A stretch of 64,000 nucleotides of DNA, from NCBI GenBank assembly GCA_004194705.1, contig SADC01000111.1, forward strand, positions 84,167-148,166. The letters run 5' to 3'. The DNA comes from Ditylenchus dipsaci. Taxonomy: Eukaryota > Nematoda > Chromadorea > Rhabditida > Anguinidae. The notes below the pieces were generated by a model, which did no database searches, had not been told where the DNA came from, and saw only the letters and a program-made list of their open reading frames with translations. Below, piece by piece: positions 10,068 to 25,000 of this stretch; within the stretch, counting starts at the first letter, position 1; the number at the start of each line of letters is the position of its first letter. A program made the position numbers and the translations under genes.

Positions 10068-13000
10068 GTGAGTTTTTTTTGTTAGACTTTAGTTTTCTTT
10101 GCGAAGCCTTTTCAAATTACCATAAGTGTGTTTTTGGGAGTAGTCACTACAGACTAAATTATTGTTGACCTTGAATGAGTGTATATAGTGGTAACCAACG
10201 GCTGACTCAATTCCAATAATGGACTGCTGGATATTTAGACTTATCTCACCAATTAGTTGGTGCTGTTATCTCATCTGTCATTAACCTAGTTGCCTATTTT
10301 GTAAACAATACAGCTATTGTGTTTTGGTTTTAATGCAAATGTTAACCAATGTTTTTAGCGAGCAGCTGATAATTTAACGGAATGCCATGCTACAAAGACA
10401 CATATAACTGAGTCTCCTAAAATTTCTCCGAGACTTCTTGCGAAAGTGTTGATTAGTTGTGCTAGATTGTATAAAGTAGAGTGTCACTCACGCTTGGAAG
10501 ACCGACTAATTGGATGCAATTCACGATTGTTTAAAATTAGTTTGAATTGTTGATAGGTTTTGTGAAATTGGCATGCACTGGAAAAGAACTGTACGGGATG
10601 AGTCAAGAAATTCAAACACTTTTGAAACAGTCATACCTTTTTGTACAGGTCTAATTTCGAAATTTTGTGAACGCAGAATAACTCAGTTTTTCGAAAAACT
10701 TGTTTGGTATATAATGTGAAAAACAATATTTTCGGCTGGTCCCCCTGACTTTCAAGCTTAGCTCATAGATCAAAACCGAAATCAAAGGGGGATCAATCGA
10801 AAATCCTGTTTTTCACACTATAGACCAAACGAATTTCGACTTGAGTATCGGATCTCCCGAGTACTCGGATGGGGGAGAAAACCCATATACGTGTTTCTCG
10901 ACCCCGCTTTCATGAGAAAGCCGGTGGTTTTTTTAATTATGGGGAAAAAATTTCGGACCTCAGGGAGGAGGGAGTACCGTATTTTCTCTGATAGCTCCCC
11001 CGGGGAGTTATTTTTTGGATGCCCGAAAATCGGAAAATTTTGAGGTCGATCTCGAGATTTTTGGGTGAAAATTTAAAATCGAAAAAGTGAAATCGGTAGA
11101 GCTCGTGGGAGTTAAGAAAACGCATTAAATAGCTTTGCCAAAATTTACTCTGGGCTGAGATATAGGTCATCAAAGTTGAGGGGGGAGTTATTAGAGCAGG
11201 GGAGCTATTAGAGGTAATACGGTATCATGGTTATAGTCAAAATATCGAAAATTCAAACTGGCGCTTTTTGGATTTAAAAAGGAATAAGTGCTGTATTGGG
11301 AGGGTAAGGGATTAAAAGGGGACCACTTTTATGGCAGAGCGTTAGAAAAGTAAATGTTTGTAATGTCTTCGACTATCTTACCATGTTTTTCAACTGGGCC
11401 GTGGCAAAAAGAAACTCTATATGCATTTCTTGATTAAAGGAACATAGCCATCACCGACAACGAGAATTTCAAATGTTCAAATTCGCGCGGGACACTTCTT
11501 TTTCGTCTTTCATTGTACTCTTAGTCCTTTCAAGCAAGTCAAAAGAGTACAGTGCGAGACGAAAGAGAACTGTCCCGCGCCAATTCAAACATTTGAAATT
11601 CTCGTTGTCGGCGACGGCTATGGTCCTTTAACAGTACTATCCGTAACATGTTCAAGGTAAGTACTGTTGATCAAAAAATTGAAAAATAGTGTTTCAGACA
11701 TTTCTTTTGTTAAAAATTCAATTCCATTCCTATTTAAGCTATTGTGTAGATTTTTTAACCTTTTTGTGTAAAAAATTCTCAAGTGGATTTTCGAAATGCC
11801 GCAAATGAAAATTTTCACAAACTGTTAAAAAATGAGCTGTCAAACATAGCATTTTGTCGTCCGTTCGAAATACGACTGCCCTTTACAGCTCTAATTGTAA
11901 CTCGTACCAATTCCTACAATTTGTCTCAAATAATCTCTCAGCTTTTGTGGTTGTGTTATGAACCATGAGGGAACAAGTGGTGGAATATGAACGAAATAAA
12001 TTTTTGCTCATTCTTTTCTCCTCTTCCAAATTCTTCCCTCATGTCATTCTCTCACCAAAAATAGGAGCACAGAAATAAGAAAAATGCATGAGCAGCAGCA
12101 GCAAGTAGGTTGTGCACTACTACAGTTTGCACAGTCACCAAAGTAGCCATCTTGGTATGCAAAAAATGGAAGAGAAAGAAAGAGGCGCGGCTCAAATGTG
12201 TGTTTCAGGCAGACAGGCAAACACACACTCACATTATTTACGGCAGGGCTTTTGTGCTGTATGCGTGCACACAGATGATCTATCGCTTTGGAGAGGAGGG
12301 AGTGGTCAACTAGTCACTGGGCATACAACCTTGGCATATGGAGGTCAACAATAGGGACATAGCTGAGAGCATTGATGATTCATCCAACAACCATATTGAT
12401 TTTCATTCACTTCTTGGTGCTATTGAGTGGGGCAACTTTACTGCCGTTTGATCGGGGTGGCTGCTTGTTGGGGAGATTGAAAAAACACTTTTCGCAGCTT
12501 ACTAATTTTTTAGATTTATAGTTTCAGGGCTTTTGACATTCAGAACTAATTACCGTATTCTCTCTAATAGAACCACATGTGGTTCTATTTTTCAACCCCC
12601 CTTGGGGGGTGTGGTTCTATTAGAGAGTGTGGTTCTAATAGAGAGTGTGGTTATATTTCTCAACCTTCTGAAAATATTCAAGCATTGCAGCATACGCGCA
12701 TAAATTCTTTATTTCGGACTTGGTTAGGTTTAGGGGACGCTAATTTATACTATACTTTACGTTTCTTATGGCAGTCATGGTTATATCGATAACCTATATG
12801 AATAGTTTAATAAGTAATTTTGTTGATCAAGGTGATTATTGTCACCCCGGTAACCATACTCAACTTGATCGACCTAAAAAATAAAAAATATATATAGTGA
12901 AAATAGGCGTCCCCCATAAACCAGAACAGGTCCCAACACTCATCAACACTCTAGAGATATATCTTTATTATTGAACTATTTTCGCGCTTCCTCAAGACCG

Positions 13001-16000
13001 ATTTCTTGTATCTGCTCAGCCAACTTTTTCTCATTTTGCGCGAGCTTCACCTTGCCTCGACCATTCGGAACCGGCCCAAGTTTCCTGAAGCAGTGGATGG
13101 CGTCGTCCTCATATCTATCGGTGGCATTGGAAACTCCGCACGATTTGAAGGACTCAACGATGAGCTCTTTTAAGAGATTCTCCCAGGCTTCGACAATCCA
13201 TTGGAGTTATAAGGTCGTTGGCGCAGCTTGAGAGTGTTAGGGGGTGTGGTTCTATTAGAGAGTGTGGTTCAAATAGAGAGTGTGGTTCTATTAGAGAGAA
13301 TACGGTAATCAAAGAGCCGGTTTATGAAAATTGTAAAATTTAAAGATTAGCAGTAGCGAGTATTTTTTGCATGTTTAGCGATTGAAATAGGTCTATTAAT
13401 TTATGCTCAATGGTGAAAATGAATAATAAGTTTACTGTTTTTATTTAAAATTTTTTTTGTTTATTTAGCTTTTGCAAAACTAGCAACAGAAGATTTTAAA
13501 AAGTGTGATTTGGCAATTCATAAAAAAAGTGGAAGCTATCAGTTTAACTGTCCACATAACGACTAATTCTTTCTAAGAACACTAATCAGTGCAGATCTTG
13601 GAGGCAGGGTTCGCAGATGTCCTGATTTATCAGGAATTTCATGATTTTCAATTTAAATCCTGATTTTTGATCGCCAAAAATCAGGAATTACCTGATTTTT
13701 AGAGACCTTTTTTTTGTTCAAAATCCTGATTTTTAGAGATTTTTTATTCAAAATCCTGATTTTAAGAGATTTTTTTTGTTCAAAATCCTGATTTTCCATT
13801 TTTACATCTGCGAACCCTGCTTCGAGGACTATCGATTAACGACACTTTTTGATTTTTTAAGCAAATTTTTATCAAAAAATCGTCCATTTTTAAGGCAACC
13901 ATCTACTTTAGTAGATATCTCAGCTCATATGGATTATTTGAATTCGATCTTAACGGATTCGGATTCAGGAAAAAATTTTAGTAAAAAATTTTAGAAATGA
14001 CTTTTTTTTAACTTTTGCCTTAAAAATGGACGATTTTTTGATAAAAATTTGCAAAAAAAATTCAAAAAGTATCGCTAATCGACATTTTACCTGGATCTTT
14101 CATCTATAAAACAAAAGTCAAAAGCTTTCCTTCACTTTTTTCATAGGTAGTCCGGTAATGAAATTTTCGAGGTTTTATAGCTGTGCATTGATTATAAATT
14201 TTTTGTGCTTTAATATATTTTTATGTTCTAAAAGCCTTTTTTGAGAAAATTATTTTTGTGCAAGTGGATGAGAAAAATAAAAAATGAAAATTTTGACTTT
14301 GAATACAGATTTGTAACCTCCAGTAATAGACAAAAAACTTTTCATGACAGTTTTATACCTTAATTATCATGATTTTGAGATAAGCAGTTGGTGTCAGGCA
14401 AAATAACAGACTATGTTGAGAGGCATAGTAAAAGAATCAAATACAAGTTCTAAGTTTATATACTTTTTAATTATTTTATTCATAGTTCGGCCTTACTGGA
14501 ATATACCCTCCTGAAAAGCGCTGCTGGATTAAACCCCACCCAATAATTTAGGCTCAGGCTCAGGGTCTAGCTAATACTAACAATTGCTTTTGTACAACCT
14601 AATCAAATTCTGGTTTTAGGTGCTCTCTAAAAGCTATTGGGGAGCGTATATTCAGTAGCGTCCATATTTCTGCTTTAGAATCCTCTTTATTTTCAGCGAA
14701 ATAATTCAACTCGAGTTTGCCACTTTATTGGGTTTTTATCTTTGATGGCCGCAAATTTTTCATTGATCTGTCTTTGCTGAAAGATCCTAAATGCTTGGAA
14801 TTATTAATGACTTTTTAGCTTTTCTCCTTCATTGTTGTGAGCGGCGGTGTCTTCTTTCTATCAGCCATATAGTTAGCATTTGACAGTGGCACTGGCGCAC
14901 AATAGTAGCTACTACGCTTCCTTCCTTTATGCCAATAACATATATGTATATTGAGCCTTGTCATCCCACCGCTTTTGAACGCCCCTCATTATTCTATTTG
15001 GTTGAAGTTTTAGTGGCAGCAACTAGATAGGTTTTAGTTTGTTAGGTTTGACCGTATAAATCTAACTTTTTTCACATGGCAGTGTGTGCACAATATTCTC
15101 TCTAATCAGCATGCGACGCAATCTTTTTAACCCTCTAAGGTGATACCAAAGATCTTTGAGTGAAAAGACAGAATCTTAGCTAGTGAAAAGTATTTGATGT
15201 TGCGAAACCAACTGATTCACAACTAATTTTATTAAGTTTGTGCAAAAGGCTAGATCAATAAAGGCAGAAGAAATTTTTTTGATAGGAAAAAAACATAAAG
15301 TTAGAATTCGAAGACTCACGGAATTTTTTTTTCTGATTCATCAAGTTCTAAGTTTATGAGTTCCGTTTTCAAAATGGAACCTATCTGTAATTTTGTTAAT
15401 GTTTTTTGAGTAGTAAAAACGTTTGAAACCTTTGAAGGAAACTTGCGAATTGCGTAGAGTTCAACCTCCTTTTAGTGATCCCTTTACATGGTGCATACAG
15501 TCAAACCGCAATAAGCCGACACCCCTAGGGACCGACCTTAGGGCCGGTTTATCGAGCTGCTGGTTTATCAGGGTGTCGTTTTCCTTAAAGTGTCGAGCAC
15601 CTGGCCAAATCAAGTGTCTACAGGGTGCCGGTTTATCAAGAGTGCCTTTTATCGGGGTACCGGTTTGTCGAGGTTTGACGGTACCTTTATCAGGCTTCGA
15701 ATCGTCCTTTTTAAAAAGATTTGTCTTTTTTTTGTCACCCCAAATCTTTTTTATTTTCGAAAATTTAGTCAAAATCTTTTTTTCGATTCAAAATGGCAAC
15801 AAGCACTTGATAAAATGACCCTTTCACTTCAAAAATAGTCAAAATGTCCTTTTTCACACAAATGTCCTTTTTTCGAAATTTTTCATTCGGAGCCCTGACC
15901 TTTATACATTGTACACTCAAGGCCGGTCCCTTGGGTTTACAGTATAACTACTGTATTTCCTCTAATAGAAGCCCCCTCCTATTATAGGCCCCCCCCTCTA

Positions 16001-19000
16001 ATATAAGCCCCCTCTGGAGGTCATCCAAAATATAAAAGCCATCCCCCCCTCTAATATAAGCCCCCTCTGGAGGTCATCCAAAATATAAAAGCCATCCCCC
16101 CCCCCTCTAATATAAGACCCCCCCTCTAGTGGGTATCCTAAAATACAAGCCCCTTTTCATATAAACCCCTGAATCAATGTTTTTTTCGATGAATAGGTGC
16201 TGCTAAACGTGGTAAAGATACAAAGAGTGCCTTTATGTATTTGCCAATCACATCTTTCGAAGTGGATCGCTGGAATACTTGTGAATGAGTGAATTTCAAA
16301 GCAAAAAGTACATCGAGTACTATTTTAGCGGGCATTTTGTTGGTTTAAAAAATTGCTTTACGCAGTAATCATCGGCAGAAAATCAGCAACAAACGATACG
16401 AAGCGGCGTCGGTTTACGTTTAAGGAACAAGAAAATAAGTTAGCAGCATAGGTCAGAAAATTATCTTCGTAGAAAATTATCTTAATTTCGCAGCAAATTT
16501 TTGTCTCGCTTTTTTATTTTGATTTTCTAACCTTTTTTCGAAAAGTACAGGTGAGTCGAGAAATTCGAACACTTTTAATAAGCCATAACTTTTTGTCTAG
16601 GACAAATTCCGAAATTCTGTAAACGCAGAACGATTCAATTTTTATAGGAATTTGTTTGATATATAATGTGAAAAACACAATTTTTGGTTGGTCCCCCTGT
16701 GGTTTGGCTTTGGCCATCCAGAGGCTATTCTCAGACATTCGGCAAAGTTATTACTCTAAATGAGAATTTAGCTACACAATGGCGTTAATACTTTCAGAAA
16801 AAGTATATGTAAACTAATAGAAAAGGTGAAACAAAATTTGCTGAAAATTAAGATAATTTGCTGCGAAATTCCAATACGTCCAAAATAAATTTAGGTAGAA
16901 CGCCTCCGAGAGAAACAGTGGGTAAACTATGAATATAGAATAAGTGCTTTTGATGTTTAAACACTTTGTCAACAATGTTATGTGGAAAATTAGAAGCGAT
17001 CAGGGTGGCGTAAAAAAATTATGACTAAAAATTTTGCCGCGCCTTCGGCGCGGAGAGTTCAAAAAATAAAGGCCCCCTTTATTTTCTAATACAAGCCCCC
17101 CCCCCCCTTTAATATAAGCCCTCCCCCTGGAGGTCATCTATAAAATAGAAGCTCCGGGGCTTCTAATAGAAGAAAATACGGTATATAGAGGTTCGACTGT
17201 ACAAGTAACCGCAAAATTATGAATTCGGCATTTATTTTGCTTTGATTTATTTTTCAGATCTATTTATATGAATTTATTTTCACAAGGACGATTTTATGTG
17301 GTGGGTTTCGCTGTTCATAATATATCATTCTAATCACACTACTTCTCAAGCGGTAGTTGCTCAAAGCTCTCAAAATATTGAATAAATCAGTCACATATCA
17401 TTCAAACTTTAAAAATAAACTAAATCTGTATCAACATCTTTATTAAACCTTCCTTGTGTTGTTTGGCCGATAAAAATTTCTGAAAGAGTCCAATCTGTGA
17501 ACATATTGCCACCACTTTCCCACGCTCACCCATCATTCTTTTTCTTTTCCCGCTCGTCTGCATTTAGCAACATTCACAAATAGTAATGTATTGTTAGTAT
17601 TAGAAATAGCTAGTATTAGTAGAAACATTAAAAACCAGTAATTGAGCAAAGCACTTATATATGTCACTCACATTCATTAGTCCAATCATAAATAAAAAAA
17701 TTTCACATTTTTGCTTAATAATAATTCAAGAAATATGAGCGAGAAATGCATATCGAAAATGTGAAAGTGATCCACCTGACCAACTCCTACAAATGCTACT
17801 CGCCAGTTGTTTCCATAGCCTCATCTATTCTGTACCGTGGTTTGTAGAAGATCCATGAGACGTTTGAGACTCTTTCCCAATCCACGAGCTGTTAGCCGTA
17901 ACCGCCAAGAAAATATATACACCAAGTAGACGAAACTTCAGATAGTGTCTACTCTCTTATTAGGACACCCCGAAAAGTTGGTTTTCGTGTAGGATCCGAT
18001 AATAATTTTTAGGGCCACAAGGCTGAGCCACTTAGAGATAGCCTTATCCTTATGCTAGCCTTGTAAATGAACGCTAGGCTCGGGGCCCTAGTAAAACCTG
18101 TTTCACCATATTTCCTTCAACTGGCAGTCTTGAGCTGATCGGTTGTACGATTTTTGCATATTTACGAAATATTCATCAATAGCAATATTAATAAAAATAT
18201 CAGCGTGAAAGTGCAATTTTAGCATAAAAATAGTGCAAATAAACAAGAAGAAGAAGAGTAGGCTATTGTTTGATTAGGGTCAACTAGCTGGCCTTTCCTG
18301 CTGACCTTTTCCCACCCATATATTTATCTATTTGTTTGTTTACTTATTCAATTTTATAATTTCTCCTCCTTCTCGTTTTCACCCATTGATTGGTTGACTA
18401 ATGCAACACTGCTTTTCAGACTATCCAAAACGAGTGTTTGCCACGTCTATTTGCGACTACAATTTTTTACATGGATCAGGCAGTAGCAGCAGTCAAACAC
18501 TCTCTTTTGTAGCTGGTCAACGCATCTGGGTGGGTTGTTGTCTTTGTTTTAACTCCAAATAAGGTTTATTGAATTTTGATTTATATTAGGTTTCCTTCGA
18601 TGTTTTTTTCGTTTCAAATTTTGAAAAAAATGATAAGAAAAGACTTCTTATTTTGTCTATTTTGACGTATAAACGCAAACGCGCACAAACGCGAATAACA
18701 ACGAGAAAATTAAAAAATTAAAAACTAGCTGAACAGATAAAACTGAATTTGATATCAGAAAATTTTTAAAGTTTTATCTGATTTATATAATGGAGATTAC
18801 CATCCACAACACACGAAATTCTGCTTTTTGTGAAAAAAATTCAAGGCGTAGGAACCTATCGCTAGGTATGAAATGCATCATATGTAAAATACAATGCCCT
18901 CAGGGCACTAGTGTGTCGTATTCTTGAGGGTGCCGATTCAGAAGGTCGATCAAACTGAATTTTTAACTTTGGACTAATGAAGATTCGGACCGAATACAGT

Positions 19001-22000
19001 CCACCCTCAATTTAACGACACCCCTGGAGACCCACTTAAAGGGCCTGACCTCTTCCTACTCGGTGGTCCCCGCCAATTCAAAAATTTTCCCTTGATCATT
19101 GGACTTCTGTACGGATTTTTCCGCTAGGTTTCTAACAAAACTAAGCCTAAAATTTGATTTCAGGCCTAGTTTTGTTAGAAACGTGGCGGAAAAATCCGTA
19201 CAGAAGTCCAATGATCAAGGAAAATTTTTGAATTGGCGGGGGACCACCGAGTAGGAAGAGGTCAGGCCCTTTAAGGTGTCATTAAATCAAGGGTTGACTG
19301 TATTACAAACCCCATCAAACTTTTAGTTTGCAATTCTTTTATAATCTCACTGTTGATCTCTATTCTAGCAAGGAATTATTTGCAGGGGAGGAGGGTCTTC
19401 TGCTACTGAAGCACGTACGGAAAGGTTCGAACCGTAAAAGCCCAAATACACCCTCCATTGAAAGAGTATTTTTTTCTAAGCGTCCTAATTTGGGTTTTTA
19501 AGCTATATTTTTTTTGCAATGTGTAGCACGCTAACTTAGGCTTAGGTCTAGGTTTAGGCCTTAGGCTTAGATGAAAAAAGTCTGCTTGGAGAAAAATACT
19601 CTTTGCAGGGAGGGGGGGGTGGGTGGTTGCACTTGGGTATCTTTCGTTTCGAACGTACCTCTGGTGCCACCCGGTAATATTTGTAACACTGGGGTGGAAA
19701 TGATTGAGGAATGTCTTTTGCGTATAAATATCATGCTAGCATGCTGTTCATTTGTATCTCTCCCAATTCCAAAAGCATCAAATATCCCTGTGGCGTCCAT
19801 TCAAAAGTAAAATTTCAATTGCCTCCCTCATCTAAATTCACAGCCATATCCCTCATTGACAAATGATTCATTATGTGCTGCTATCGTTGGTGGTGTGTGT
19901 ATTAGGGCAAGGTAGTGCTCCCATTTATGGCTGCTGCTGGTCCTCCTCAACCATTGTTTTAGCAAAAGGACAGAGAGCACATTAAATGCACAATGAAGGG
20001 TCATCATCCACTGCTGGCACACTCATTAATTGATTGTTTTACCATTATTTGGGCTATTCCACTCACACTCCTAAATATGGCTCTAACTGTTGGTGTTGTC
20101 AACTGTGGAATGATAAATGCATTTAAGGATGTGTCTGTCCACTATAAATCCCAAAATACCAGCTTTTTATTTAGAAATATTTGTTTGCCGTGAAAAATTC
20201 AATACTATCGGTTAATACGTAAGAAAACTTACAAAATGTCAAGATTTTTGTAATTTGGATGTCTTTGGGTGGCGTCACTGGATAGAAGCTAATGCCTCAG
20301 GCTACAAATTTTTTTTATTGTGAATCGCCTGCTTGGTTAAGTATACAATCGAGTGTTTTTACATTAACGTAATTGCACTTATCAACAGCGAATAATTGGT
20401 GTTTTCTGATTTAATTACAGTGATTAAGCAATTATTTTGTTGTGCTCAAAGTTTGCTTTCCTATGTGCATTTGCAATGGCTAATTAATGTTCTGGAATGT
20501 TTTGTGAGAAGTTCACATTCCGATGATTCTTTGGTCAAGTAAACAAATGAGAAATCCCTGCTAATTTATGGGTTAATTGATAAGTGAATATCGTTAAAAG
20601 GCTACTCTCGGTCTAATTATTTTTCACTGTACGCATTGGAAAATGAAGCATAAATCACTGATAAACAATACCTAACCTTCTTCTACCAGTGTTGAGTGTT
20701 TTTTTGACAATATTTTGACCGCTACCAGACATTTTTCATTATAAGTGGGATTTGTCGGCCGACATTTTCCATCATTTGGATACGGATATTCGGATATTTC
20801 GTTGTTTCGCCCGAATTTACAAAAAAATCAAAAATGTCGGCCGACGAATTCCACTAATAATGGAAAAGGTCTTGTAGCCATTTTGACTGACCAACGTGAT
20901 AATTATGATAACCCTTTTATTTAAAATTTTTATTTCTTCATGGCTTAAGCTTATTGATTTGAGTGCACCAACTGCAAAATTACTTTTTTTGATTGTCTTC
21001 TCTTCTGTTTCATTGGTTTTCTCAAAAAACTTTTTTGTAATATTGTATAACCAGTCCAATAATTTGGTTCAAGTTTAATATGAATAATATTGTGGCTGGG
21101 TTGCGGTAAGCATGAATTAATACGCAGTTTCCGCTCTCACGCTCCCAGATAAACTCTGGTTTTTGATGTTGATTCGATGTGAATTTTTCTTTCAATTTTC
21201 CCCTTTCTCCCCTGTGGATAGAAAAAAATGTGGATGGGCACACGGAGGTCTTATACAGGGTGATCGATCTTTTTATCCCACATTTGTTTTGCCCGTAACT
21301 TTTTATTGAAAGGCTCAAATTTTGTGTTCGACCACTCATTCGAAAGCCCTAGAAGTGCCATTTTGTTTACAGAAACGTAGAGCTTTTGGCAATTGGAACT
21401 CAAGATGCAGCTATTTTTTATATTTATCAAATTTAATTCTTCGTGATATCTTAGCAATGCCTTCACACCTATTCACTCTCCAAAGGTGACTGTGTGCGTG
21501 GGTATTGGTAAATATGGTGTCGTTAGGCCATTTTTCTTTGATGAAAAGATTAATGCTCCTTGATATTTCACAAATCCCGGCTCTTCGACAATGACCGAAT
21601 TTCGAACAAGTTGTTTTAATGCAAGATGGTACTCCACCTCGTTGGAGATTGTAGGTTTGGAATTTTTCGAACGAGCTGTTTCCTGGTAGGTGGATTAGCC
21701 CTTTGCATTTAAATTTGCATTGAAAGAAATGGAAAAAGTGAGGAGACCAGATAAAAAATGCTGATGCTGTTGCTTAAATAAACCTTTGTTGATAACTTGT
21801 TGAATTTTTCAAGAATTTAAAAAATAAATGCAGCTTGGGTTCCAATTGCCAAAAGCTCTACGTTCTTTTTTTGAACGAAATGACATTTTTAGGGCTCTCG
21901 AATGGGTGGACGAAAACGAAATTTGAGCTTTTCAATAAAAAGTTATGGGCAAAACAAATGTGGAAGAAAAAGTTTGATCACCCTGTATATTCCTTCCCTT

Positions 22001-25000
22001 TTTCTACTAATAAGTCTTTTTGATTTATTGATATCTGACACTTCTTTTATATGGACTTGTTTATTGATTAATAACCAAATGATGACTTTTTGGTATAGTA
22101 AATTGTTGCATATTATTTTGACATTATCCAGTAATTCTATTTTGTTCCTAAGCAAAAGCTAGGATAACTTAGTTAATTGAATCGCTCAGGCTGATCGGCT
22201 CAGCTAAGAAACGTACATTATAGTAGAGTTAAATTTTCCCACAATTATTCATTGCTTATTTTGTTGCAGATAGTGGAGCAGGACTCCATCGCACCATCAC
22301 AACACCAGTCTACCAACCCCTCTTGCCAGTCTCCATCGATTGCTTATTGGAAGGGCATTGTTTTTGAAAAGAAGACAGGCCAATCAACTACCGGCTATTT
22401 TCCATCACACTTGGTGCACAATATTGAATATTGTGATAGAGGTGTGTCAATTAATTTAGCCATATTTTTTCTTTTTATTCCATGTCTTCAATAATTGATG
22501 AGAGTGGGCTCTAGATCTTTAACTTTTGCAACACAATTAACGGCCGTCAAGTGGACATCAACCCTGCTAGACATTTTCTGTTATTTATTTGTCGTCCCCA
22601 ACATCCACTGACAGCAACTTGGGGCCCTAATTCAATCAACACAGCCTAAGCACTTAGTTTAAAGCGACCTTCAGTGAATAGAGGTTGGGAGAGGTGTGAA
22701 GAAAAGGTGTTGCCAGTACCACTCTATGGTCAAACAATGCAACATTTATAATTTGGCCATAACCCTGGATTTTTCAATTTGATTCAATTGCCTTTTTATT
22801 TTGCTTTTTTCGATCATAGATAAAAAATAATTATAAGAGGGCGTGGAGTAAATACACCAATATTGAAAGTCATTTCAATATACGTTTCAGCATATGTTCT
22901 TATAAAAATAAATAAGTTGCAAAAAATTTAATGCATTTGACAAAAGTTCAACAAAATTTACCACCGTTTATAGCCATTATCTGAATTTTTTCAGTGAACT
23001 CAATTTTAAATTACGTATAACTATGCCACTTTGCACATCAACTTATCGCAGGGCTCCGAATAAAAAATTTCAGAAAAAGGCCATTTTGACTGTTTTTGCA
23101 GTAAAAGGGTCATTTTATCCAGTGCTTGTTGCCATTTTGAAACAAATAAAAAAGATTTTGATTAAAGTTTCAAAAATAGAAAAAGATTTGGGGTGCCAAA
23201 AAAAGGACAAATCTTTTTAAAAAGGACGATTCGAAGCCCTGACTTGTCGTTATTTATATACATTTACCTTTTTTTCACCTTAGAAAAAAGACAGACATTG
23301 CACAAGAAAATACTGAAAGGCTTTTTCTAAGCTTTTCATATTTTCCTTTCTGTTTTTGTGAAAATAAAGTTATAGCAAAAATAGATAAGAAAACTATTTT
23401 TGTTATGGGAATATTTTGATGTGTATTTTTGAAGACCATCCACCCTTTAATAGTATGAACAGAGATATATATTGAGAGCGGATTTTTCGATGAAATTCCT
23501 CTTAAGTTCCTATTATATTTTTAGTTGAGTCCATGGCCCATGTTCGCCGACAAAATGGCTATCGTGGAGTTCAGCTATCATCAGCCACAGCGCCGGGTCA
23601 AGAAGTGGTTTCTAGAAGCTGCAAAAAGGTGGCCATGCCCAAAGTGCCAGATATGCATCAGCCAAGAAGTAGTACTAGCAACAGCTGCCATATATATTCT
23701 GGCCATCGCCTATCCACTGCTAGTGTCGGCAATGAACTGTTTAATGGTAGTAGCAGAGAAGTGTGCTCTCCTACATTTACTAGCAACTACTCAACAATGG
23801 GCAAAGTATCACCCGCAGGAGACACATTTGGAACTAGGTTGGTGTAGTTTCGTGGAAATTTCGATTTTTTCGGTCACAAGCATTGCAATTTTCTTATGAT
23901 ATAGTTTGTTTTATCAGCTTTTTTACTGGGATTCAGAATAACTTTGCCATCTTTAAGTTCTAGTGTGGTGACCAGAAAAGTTGCATAGCAAACAAAAACT
24001 TAAAATCTGAAATACAACTTTTAGCAGCCATTCTTTCATAACCTCCACCCTTTTCCTTCGAGCAACTTTCATGCATCATCATTAGATTTGTTGCAAAGAT
24101 AACTAACTACACTAAAAAACACGGCCATCCATCACTTTTATGTGCAGAAAAAGTCGAACGGAAAATATTGTATTAGTATTTTACAAAACCCATTTCATAA
24201 TTTTATACAGTTTGAAATTACTCCGCTCAGAATTAAAGAGATATTTATAGAGCCCAAAAATATCAGGTTGTCGGATATATCCCTGATTGACCCTGGCTGA
24301 TGTCGGGACGTGATTAATACTGCTGCTTCTTCGCTGTTTTCTTTAATTTTTTGCAGCATGTGAGTGCAGATTTTATATAGAGGCTCATAAAATGTGGCGA
24401 CACAAATTTTTTTGTGGATTGATGACATTAACATTTAAAATAACGCAATATGAGATTGCCTGTCAGAGAAGCCTTCGTTTGCTCCCTAACTTTAGGGCCT
24501 GAAGAGACATGTACTCTGTCCTTTCAAAAAAAAATTATTGATGAAAATTTCAAAATTTTTCATTGAGTTTCAAAATTAACTTTTCAAAAAAAAATTTGAT
24601 CCCTGATGATCCCATTAATGATCCCATTGAAATTCGAGAACATTGTGCTTTTTATTAAAAAAATATCTCCTACCTATCACAAAGTGCCAGTCAGTTTATG
24701 TTCAGTCAAATACAGGGTGGTCCAAGAAATTCCCTGGATTTGAAATGGTCATAACTTTTTTTCTAGGGCGTTTTTCGAATTTCTGTAAACGCCAAAATGT
24801 TTATCTAGACGGGGATTTTTGTTTTTCGGAAAAAATTTTTTTCGAAAATATTGATTTTTTTGCCTTGGTCCCCCCTATGGTCCAAAAAGATGACAAGATT
24901 GATTATTTTGGACCATAGGGGGACCAAGGCAAAAAAGTCAAAATTTTCGAAAAATTTTTTTTCCGAAAAACAAAAATCCCTGTCAAGAAAAACATTTTGG

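Noticed and set aside
12971..13231. + strand ORF of 86 codons
   Set aside because: It is the shadow of the pogo-type transposase fragment, which reads on the minus strand with a recognisable signature.
13471..13560. Possible extra Caskin exon (FAKLATEDFKKCDLAIHK) between ankyrin and SH3 exons
   Set aside because: It has an acceptor and fits the incoming phase, but no good donor. Exon 10067 joins exon 18420 in phase without it, matching the family spacing. It may be an alternative exon at most.
15996..16130. CRISPR-like direct repeats
   Set aside because: Three units of 53-56 bp without unique spacers, inside a TA-flanked transposon in a eukaryotic intron.
19420..19450. tRNA B-box-like GGTTCGAACC
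   Set aside because: No A-box at a proper distance and no stems; a chance palindrome.
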